Origin: Lophius americanus
Taxonomy: Eukaryota; Chordata; Actinopteri; Lophiiformes; Lophiidae
NCBI GenBank assembly: GCA_037951165.1
Contig: JBBDHG010000459.1
Span: 134,001 to 198,000, forward strand
DNA length: 64,000 bases
Direction: 5' to 3'
In this document: positions 56,901 through 64,000 of the stretch, one piece after another
Position numbering within the stretch: the first letter of the stretch is position 1
Layout: the number at the start of each line of letters is the position of its first letter
The notes under the pieces: generated by a model
The model's database searches: none
What the model was told of the DNA's origin: nothing
Seen by the model: the letters and a program-made list of their open reading frames with translations, nothing else
Made by a program: the position numbers and the translations under genes

Positions 56901-58881
56901 GGCCGTTATAGGTCACATGCTCTCTGAACAGGAAGTGAGTCAGGAAGCGACAAAATGATGATCAAAACGTTTCTCAGTTTGAAGAATAAGTGTTGAACAA
57001 CCAATGTGTGAATTTATTACATGATTAAATCAAGAAAGTAAAAAAAAAGAAGAAATAAAATAAAGCAGCCAGACACTTAACAGAAAAGTTCAACACAGAA
57101 ACTTTGATCACTTATTGGTTTAATTATTCTAGGAGTAATGAAGGGATCTAAATAAAACCCCTTTTATATCCTTTACATCACTTCGCTCACAGACTATTTG
57201 GAGAAAGGAGTAAGAAAGGCCCTAAATGGACTTTACCACCACTTGCTTTAGAATGTTAAAATATGACTATTAGCATTAATTCATATTATTGCCATTAATG
57301 AGTTTTACTTTAGCCACTTTCTCCAAAAAAAAAAAAAATCAATTATATATTCTGGTTAAGTCAACAGAATGTTAATTAAGATCCAGTCCTGCAAAATAGT
57401 TCCATCCCTTTATTCTTTATTTTTTTATGAATATATAACCTCAGCCACCCATCTGTTAATAACTTTCATTTTTCTGACCGGGTCGGGTCTGAATGTTCTT
57501 TCTCCTAGTATCCCTTCCTGTTTGGGTTCTGTGTGGCTCTGAGCTGGAGCCTCCTGGTGTGTGTGAGCAGAGTCTACATGGGAATGCATTCGGTTCTGGT
57601 ACGTATCTTTGTTCCATCAGGCTCTGTTTTACATTTCTCTTTTTTAAATTAGTTATATTTTATACATACATGAAACATTCTTTTTTTTTTTTTCCATGTT
57701 TATAACCTGAATTAGATCTTAAATCTTATTTGATTATTCTTTATACAGAGGCAATAAGCAGGTCAAAGCCAGTTCAGATTATTACATTTATTTGTATTAT
57801 TATTATTATTATGACTTATTATTATTTTTAATTGTGCTATTTGTTTTATTAATATTCATATGATTGTTTTATTTTGGTTATTTTTATTTTTAGCATTATT
57901 TTTATTATTATTCCTGATATTACTATTATTTTTGCTATTATTATTTATATTGCTATTATTACTTTTATTATCACTATTAGTATGACTATTATTATTGTTA
58001 CTATTACTATTATTGTTATTATCATATAGTAAATATTTTCTCATGTTCTGCCGTCCTCCATTACTAACATTTTCGTTAATCCGCAGCTCACCCTGATTTT
58101 TACAGGTTTTATAACATAATATCTAACATTAAATGATGATAAATGATAAAAACTTAACTAAATATTTAATAACTATTAACATCGACTGCAGGAAGTTGTT
58201 TGGACTCGTATGTTTCACGCGTCTCTGGGCGTATCGAGTGACATTTCTGAGAGTTCCGTTATAATACCAGTGTACTATTATGGTCTGTACTCCTGGTTTA
58301 CCCTTGTCTGTTTCCACGTGTCGCAGGAAGTAATCACCGGCTTCCTGTACAGCCTTCTTATTCTGGCCTTCTTCCACCCGATGTTGGACGCGATCGACAC
58401 CTTCTACATGACGGACCACTGGGCTCCGCTCGCGATCGTGGCGTCACACGTGACCTTTGGACTCGTGGCTTTCTCCCTGGATTCCTGGAGCACCTCTCGG
58501 GGCGACACGGCTCAGGCTCTGGGCACCGGCGCCGGAGCTGCTCTGGCCACCCACGTGAACTATCAGTTGGGGTTGCTGCTGGATCCGCCGCCGTCCTCGC
58601 TTCCTCTCGCTCTACCGCTGATCAGCACGGGCCTGGTGGCGGCGTCGGTGCTGCGCTTCCTCGTCGGCGTCGCCGCCCTCCTGGTCACCAGAATGGTGAT
58701 GAAAGCCGTGACGATTCCCTTCTTATGCCAACTGTTTGGGCTGCCTTCGGATGATGTGAGGCGGGCCAGGCAGCACATGAAAGTAGAATTGCCGTACCGT
58801 TACATCGTCTACAGTGTTGTGGGTTTTAGCTGTGTCAGTGTGGTGCCTCTCCTCTTCAGGATGGTGAACCTATCTGTGTAA
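53963..58881 (+). CDS. SGPP1: SGPP1, sphingosine-1-phosphate phosphatase 1 (complete, 3 exons)
   Basis: An ER membrane lipid phosphatase that converts sphingosine-1-phosphate to sphingosine. Exons are 53963-54643, 57509-57598 and 58327-58881. All junctions are GT-AG and phase 0. Total 1326 nt, 441 aa, the same length as human SGPP1. The N-terminus has VARFQHFCGV and a variable linker ending LRRNSLTGD. PAP2-type motifs follow: KDMVRWSRP (K-x6-R-P), YSMPSTHAMTGTA (P-S-T/S-H), and SRVYMGMHSVL followed by Glu. In the third motif (S-R-x5-H-x3-D) the last position is Glu instead of Asp, from the first codon (GAA) of exon 3. Multiple hydrophobic membrane segments follow, and the C-terminus keeps ARQHMKVELPYRYI. 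SGPP1 fits better than SGPP2 because of LRRNSLTG and the EVFYNSEYSMPSTHAM block. Confidence 0.95.
54644..57508 (+). other. SGPP1: SGPP1 intron 1
   Basis: A 2.9-kb intron. An L2/SINE relic in reverse orientation sits at about 56635-56790 ('gggtcctatcccagctgaca'). A C9 run is at about 56761-56769. The remainder shows no recognised feature. Confidence 0.8.
57599..58326 (+). other. SGPP1: SGPP1 intron 2 with (ATT)-rich tract
   Basis: An AT-rich intron. A degenerate trinucleotide (TTA/ATT/ACT) stretch occupies about 57790-58030. Confidence 0.85.
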
Positions 58882-60020
58882 CCACGCTCCTGTGTAACCT
58901 GTCATTAACTGCTGACATGTCGGTCCATAGGGGGGGCGGCGTACGGCCCTCGGAGAAAAAAACCTGCTGCTTGTCTTGACGCGAGATCCAGTCCGTTTCT
59001 GCACGGAAACGGGTTTAAAGGATAAAAATATGGTGATATTCTATATTCTCTTTATCAAATCATTTCCTCTCCGTTCCACTGGGCTCCACTGTGACACAAA
59101 AAGTATTCAAAAAGAAACACGGGGATGAGCTGCACTGCTGCACTGGGTAACATGTTCCGCCTTCATCACGATGAGTATGGGCACTGGACTTTCTTTTTAT
59201 TCCCTCACACATCGCTCTCACACTGGAAACACACCGACGGTGCATCAATACACGGATGATGATAATAGTTCAAACAAATACACCTTTTTCTCTTTCTCTT
59301 TGGAAAAAAATTGAAGCCTTGTTTTGAAAAAGGAAAATATTTATTTGTGACTTTTTTTCCTTTTTTTTTTGTTGAAGGTTTATCCACTTAAAGGAGAGCA
59401 GAGCAGTATTAAAGGTGAAGGACGTAACGTTTTTTTGTTTTTTAAGTGAGAAATAATGATAACACATTGTTAATTTTCACATTCTCTTGCCATTCTGCCA
59501 ACAATAACAACCGCCTACAACATCACCAGACTTTTCCTTTAACTTTTGTCCGCGGTCGACACATACGATTTTGAAATATGTACTTTAATAATGCTTGCAT
59601 TTATTAATGAGAAATCTCTTTTGCGGTTCCATAATAATATTATTATAATATATTATTAACATGTTGTTTGGAGAATCTCATGCCCTGAGAATGAATCAAA
59701 CTCTGGTTGGATTATGTGTCAAATATCATCTCACCTCTTATTTATCACCAAGTTTATATCAAATTAACCCCAACGCGATAAAAAAGAAACTAAGTATTTC
59801 AGCTCAGAGGTGTTCAGCTCTTTTAAATATACTGTTTTATTCTCCGGAGCAAGTCTGTTGTGTCATGTTTTCTACATTATAATGGTCGGAATAATCTAAT
59901 CCCCACCTTTTTATATATGTTATGCCTGTTTCCAAAATGTTTGTAACTTTGGTCCAAAGGTAAGTTAAGTTCTCCGAATCATTATTTGAAAGTGTGCAAA
60001 TAAAATTGATAATTTGATGC
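58882..60020 (+). other. SGPP1: SGPP1 3' UTR
   Basis: From the stop to the AATAAA at 59999-60004, which is followed by a T12-type U-rich element. No coding features. Confidence 0.65.
59999..60004 (+). terminator. SGPP1: SGPP1 poly(A) signal AATAAA
   Basis: Canonical hexamer, with a gtttctgttttttttt element about 20 bases downstream. It is about 1.1 kb after the stop codon. Confidence 0.6.
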
Positions 60021-60994
60021 TTGTTTCTGTTTTTTTTTTTTATGTATCATCTTAAAAACTAGCTGAATTGTTAAAACTATAATGAAAAAGTTTTGCTAGA
60101 TTATTCATACTTTTCTTGTGAAAATTATATTCAGATATTTCTGTAGTCTTGCTGTACGCAGGCCTTAATTCTAGCACTGTTTAAATGTTTTATTCTTCAT
60201 TTTTGTCTGTAATAACAGTTTAGTCTAGTATCCATAGCAGATTTGAGCATTTATGTCCCATTGGAATAGTTTTCGGTCCGCTTATTCATCTTTCTCCTAT
60301 TATGAATGGGTTGTATTCCGTAGAAAAACATTGAAATAAGAAACAATGTAGTTTATATAATGGAAAAAAAATGTTGCTTTAATATTCAATGTCCCCTGTG
60401 AGGGTTTAGCCCCTCTACCCAAATAGGACATTGGGTTCATGCTGAACCTTTGAACAACTGAGATAAGACTATAGGTCTTTATCTGATTGTTATCCAAGTA
60501 TACACCCTTCCTAATCACACGTCTTCTCTGTGCTGTTGTCGTAAATTGATCTTAAGGCGATTGCTGACAGCTTGGAAATCTAAAGAATTCACAGAGGTCA
60601 GTCACAGAGTAGAGTAGTAATTGATTCTCACTTTTGCCGATAAACAGTGCGTTGATCTTCTAATAAAACTGATCAAACCACTAAATTAATGAAATCAAGC
60701 AACAGCTTTCAACCTAACAAGGATGTAACAAAGAATGACTTTTCTTTTTTTAATTTTTATGGGTTTAAAATACTGACATCCGTTCATATAGAACCACTCA
60801 AAAAAGTTTTTATTTGTTACACCATGGCTGTCCAGGTGTGACGTATGTCATTACATTAATAGTTGTTACAGTTAAATTTTTTCTTTATATCTCCTTAGTC
60901 TTCTTAAACATAGGTTAAATCTACTCTGTCACTTATAATGCAGAGAAGATTTTATAAAAGCATTAAATGTTGCAAATTAATTTTTTTGCAAATG

Positions 60995-61046
60995 GAGTTT
61001 TAAGTTATAGGCTTTTCCGTAATGAAAAGCCTTTAACTTAAAACTC
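60995..61046. repeat. Near-perfect 23-bp inverted repeat with 6-nt loop
   Basis: Arms 60995-61017 (gagttttaagttataggc..) and 61024-61046 pair with a single mismatch around the loop cgtaat. It lies upstream of ABCD4. Confidence 0.92.
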
Positions 61047-61477
61047 ATATCTGTGAAATGAAGGTAGCTAATTTAACTTTATGAGCGTTTTTATAGTTGC
61101 TCATGTCGGGTTGTATGCAAAGCGAATAAAGCTTTTATTTTGAAAAGTTGGCTTGTATCAAACCGGATATCCGGAATTTTATTTACACTCACCAAAACAT
61201 TAAAGCTACATTGTGCTTGTAGTCAGCAGGGAAGACGGCAATAATTCATAGGACGGCCAGATATCGGTGTAGCTTTGCAAAGATTAAGCTAGTAAGCCTG
61301 ACCGTCAGATTAAGAAAAAAAAAAAAGAGAGCTCGGTTATTTTAATTTTTTTTATTTCCCAACCTAACCGTTGTTTGTGAACTGTAAACAGTTTCTACTT
61401 GCCTGCTTGACGTCGCTTATTTACGAGTTGATTCGAGCTCCTCGCTGCATTCCGTCTCATCCACCCCGATAAACCAT

Positions 61478-61526
61478 ATGTTAAGTTTTATCCGGGATAC
61501 ATTGTCGTCCTCTGCCGCTGCTGCAG
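61478..61526 (+). promoter_or_regulatory. ABCD4: Overlapping upstream ATG/ORF ahead of ABCD4 start
   Basis: An ATG at 61478 in a different frame from the ABCD4 ATG (61527) stays open through exon 1 (30 codons). In the spliced message it continues through exon 2 and stops with a TGA split across the exon 2/3 junction, 69 codons in all. If transcription starts upstream of 61478, this uORF overlaps the true start and could reduce ABCD4 translation. Confidence 0.5.
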
Positions 61527-63938
61527 ATGGCCCGTTTGGAAAAGTCAAATGTCAGAGGATCATCAGGGTAAGAATGAAGCTACACGTTGAGGGACACCGC
61601 TGCAGGAGACAGAGCAAGGATCTCACCTCCACAGTTTCTGTGAGGTTTTATTCAGCAAATAGTCATCACTCAAGTTTAACCTTCCTTTATCGAGTGCATT
61701 TCCGGTACATGGCAACACTGTGTTTGTAGATCTCGCTATTTGAAAGGCTGAGTAAGAATGTAATTAACCCTTTAATGTCCTTTTCAACTGTTTGGTTAAG
61801 CACATTTTGAGTGGCTGTTTCATTATTGAAAAAAACGTGGGCCACTTGAATTATTCTGTTTATAATATGATACATTAGCAGTATGTATATGCTAATGATT
61901 AAGGGGCCACGGATGGAGCCCTGGGGGACACCCACTGAGGAGAAAAGGCATTAACCATTCTTTGAAGAAGCTCTTATTTGATACTTAGTAATTTTTCTGG
62001 CATATTATAGCATGTGAGGATTGACTGAACAGAATCATGTAACTAGATACAACAACAAAAAGTCTAATAAAACAGTTTTCACTAAAATGTTGAGCTAAGA
62101 GTGAAAAATACAAACTATGCAAAGAAACATTTTTTTCCATTTGTATGTTTTGGTGAGGACATTTAAGGGTTAAAAACATGTAAACACTGAATGCAAAGTT
62201 TACAGAAAATCCCTCGGTTTGCACATCCTCAGACCCAAGCTGGACTGGAAGTTTGTGCAGAGGTTCTGCAGCATCCAGAAGGTTCTGTTCCCATCATGGA
62301 CCAGCCAGAGCGCTCTGATGTTCGGGACGCTGCTCTTCCTCACACTCACTGGTAATAGTTCAGAGTTCATTATGAAGATTTCCTGGCGCAGATATGTAAC
62401 CTTTCCAGTCTTGGTATCAAACGCAAGCATGCCTCCTGAAGCCTCGTCATGTGACACATTCATGGCCTTCAGGATAAAACCTTGAGTGGCGTCGTAAAAC
62501 CAGACATCAGATAAAACCAGACTGCATACACCGAGTTTTTCTGCTGACCTTTACCCTCAGCATTGAGCAAATTCCACGTGCCACCGTCTGGATCCTAAAA
62601 CATCTATTCTTCTTCTTCTTCTTCTACTTCTTCTTCTACTTCTTCTTTATCAGAGCAGCTGATTATTTTCCAGGTGGGGGTCATCCCCAGCCAGTTCTAC
62701 AATGTGCTGGCTCTTCAGGATTTCCCGGGCTTCAAAACTTTAGTGGGAAAAGCCATGGTGCTCATCTTGCTGAATTCCACTGTGAGTTGAGGAGTTGTGG
62801 GTAATTGCAGAAATTGAAATATACCCACTGACAAATGTATCCAAATATTGCGAGTTCAATCATTCTTCATGTCACTCCTACAGTTTTTCTGCGATGATCA
62901 TTTTAATGTAATAATGAGTTATTTTGATGAATTTTCATTCATTCAGTTATCTACATTTTTTGCTGTATTTTTTTTTCTCGATTTATTCACTGTTTCAGAT
63001 CTGCTTGAAGACTTAAGTTACTGACTTGTCCTTTATTTTATAAGTTATCGATTGTAGTTTCCTCTTCCTCGGTCGCTCTCGACAGAACCGTCACGTCAAA
63101 CGTTTATTATTATGACACAAACTCCCAAAACATTTTTATATTACATCATCAGATTTATTCGCTTTCGCTCGCTTCTATGACGAGTAATGATGTAATTAAT
63201 AGTAATTAAAGGATGTTTGTGTAAATATCGTACGCACAGACACGTAAATTCTTCCATTTATCTGCTGTATCGGACATTATAATAATATAATAATTTGGCA
63301 GTATAATTCAAATCATCACCACAGTATCAGTCTTGGCACCATAAAGTCGGCAAAGTATTTATTGTAAGTTATTAACGTTATAACATAATCGGGACAAATG
63401 AGTTCTCCACAATGTTGTACATGATCTATCCAGACGTGTGGTGAGTGAAAAAAAAACAGAACATTGTTTCCATTTGCTGTTATCATAGAATTTATGAGGT
63501 CAAGACAACCTGACCAGGTCATGTTTACAGCCTACACACACACACACACACACACACACAACCATACACAACCACACACACACACACACACAGCTTTGGA
63601 CTCTTGAAACTGTAAAACTTCCATCAAACTTCTGAGTTTATGCTGAGGAAACTGATCTACCTGCAGTTCATTACAACTTGTTGTCCATAATACTTATGTT
63701 ATGTTTTTGTTTTTGTTTTCGTTTTTGTTTCATCTCTTTGCTTCTTTTTTATCCTGTAATGAAGATTCTCCCTCAACGTCTGTCCTCCTCTGTCCCAGCT
63801 GAAAAGTTTCGACCAGTACATTTGCAATCAGATGTATGTCAGCTGGAGGAAGACCCTCACTGAGAGCCTCCACACGTCCTACTTCCAGGGCCGGGTCTAT
63901 TACACACTCAACGTTCTCAGAGAGGATGTCGACAACCC
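61527..63938 (+). CDS. ABCD4: ABCD4, lysosomal cobalamin transporter (3'-partial, first 4 exons)
   Basis: A half-size ABC transporter of subfamily D that, with LMBRD1, moves cobalamin from lysosome to cytosol. Exons in the window are 61527-61567, 62233-62351, 62654-62781 and 63799-63938, giving 142 codons plus two bases. The protein begins MARLEKSNVRGSSGPKLDWK. It continues with VQRFCSIQKVLFPSW, then EQLIIFQVGVIPSQFYNVL, and ends SWRKTLTESLHTSYFQGRVY..LREDVDNP, aligning along the human N-terminal transmembrane domain. The start was chosen because only the ATG at 61527 gives the phase (GG|A) needed to read through to exon 2. A longer frame from 61478 splices out of frame. The nucleotide-binding domain lies beyond the right edge. 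Confidence 0.92.
61860..62110 (-). mobile_element. LINE reverse-transcriptase fragment, copy 6
   Basis: On the minus strand GVPQGSIRGPLIISIYILLM followed by YHIINRIIQVAHVF is a decayed RT block. It lies in ABCD4 intron 1. Confidence 0.7.
62601..62653 (+). repeat. ABCD4: (TTC)n tract forming the ABCD4 intron 2 polypyrimidine tract
   Basis: About 14 TTC units with two TAC interruptions run right up to the acceptor tttatcag at 62646-62653. Confidence 0.9.
62782..63798 (+). other. ABCD4: ABCD4 intron 3
   Basis: A 1.0-kb AT-rich intron with an interrupted CA repeat at 63534-63592. Nothing else recognised. Confidence 0.85.
63534..63592. repeat. (CA)n microsatellite, interrupted
   Basis: Two CA runs separated by 'accatacacaaccac'. 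Confidence 0.92.
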
Positions 63939-64000
63939 GTAAGCATTTATCCCGTGTCAATTTCTGGTTAATAATTGTTGAGATCGTGAAAATCTGTCTG

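Larger units (their letters stand above)
60021..61526. other. Intergenic region and ABCD4 upstream region
   Basis: AT-rich DNA with one near-perfect hairpin (60995-61046). GC content rises after about 61390, which is probably the ABCD4 promoter and 5' UTR. Confidence 0.6.

Noticed and set aside
61478..61729. 83-codon frame as an ABCD4 first exon or a separate small gene
   Set aside because: Splicing at gtaaga (61568) to exon 2 puts this frame out of phase with ABCD4. The ATG at 61527 gives the correct phase and an ABCD4-like N-terminus.

Overview
This window is vertebrate nuclear DNA, almost certainly from a teleost fish. It has long multi-exon genes with GT-AG introns, protein sequences very close to human orthologues, Tc1-, hAT-, LINE- and SINE-like relics, and many micro- and minisatellites in the introns. 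I worked out exon boundaries by hand from splice sites, reading-frame phase and recalled family sequences. No alignment or database search was run.

Layout: (1) DAAM1, + strand, 23 coding exons at 6088-21606. The first coding exons (about 90 residues) lie upstream of the window, and positions 1-6087 are intron. A 3' UTR with a poly(A) signal follows, ending near 22860. (2) L3HYPDH, - strand, five coding exons at 23921-26931, complete (344 aa), convergent with DAAM1. (3) KCNH5, - strand, 11 coding exons at 30755-52023, complete (1059 aa). Its introns hold most of the satellite DNA. (4) SGPP1, + strand, three exons at 53963-58881, complete (441 aa), divergent from KCNH5. (5) ABCD4, + strand, the first four coding exons at 61527-63938, continuing past the right edge. 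In human all five orthologues lie on chromosome 14q23-q24, so this is a conserved but internally compacted linkage block.

The genes do not form one pathway. They cover actin assembly in Wnt/planar polarity signalling (DAAM1), trans-3-hydroxy-L-proline breakdown (L3HYPDH), neuronal voltage-gated K+ current (KCNH5), sphingosine-1-phosphate dephosphorylation in the ER (SGPP1) and lysosomal cobalamin export (ABCD4).

Points most worth a second look: the DAAM1 30-nt FH2 microexon with UGC motifs before its acceptor; a catalytic-motif Asp-to-Glu change at an exon junction of SGPP1; a CA repeat abutting an L3HYPDH 5' splice site; an overlapping upstream ORF on ABCD4; a 14-residue proline run in the KCNH5 tail; two related minisatellites 16 kb apart inside KCNH5; a hAT-like element with recognisable TIRs and target-site duplication in DAAM1; and several dispersed repeat families with multiple copies here. 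I found no bacterial-type system, CRISPR array or convincing structural RNA gene.
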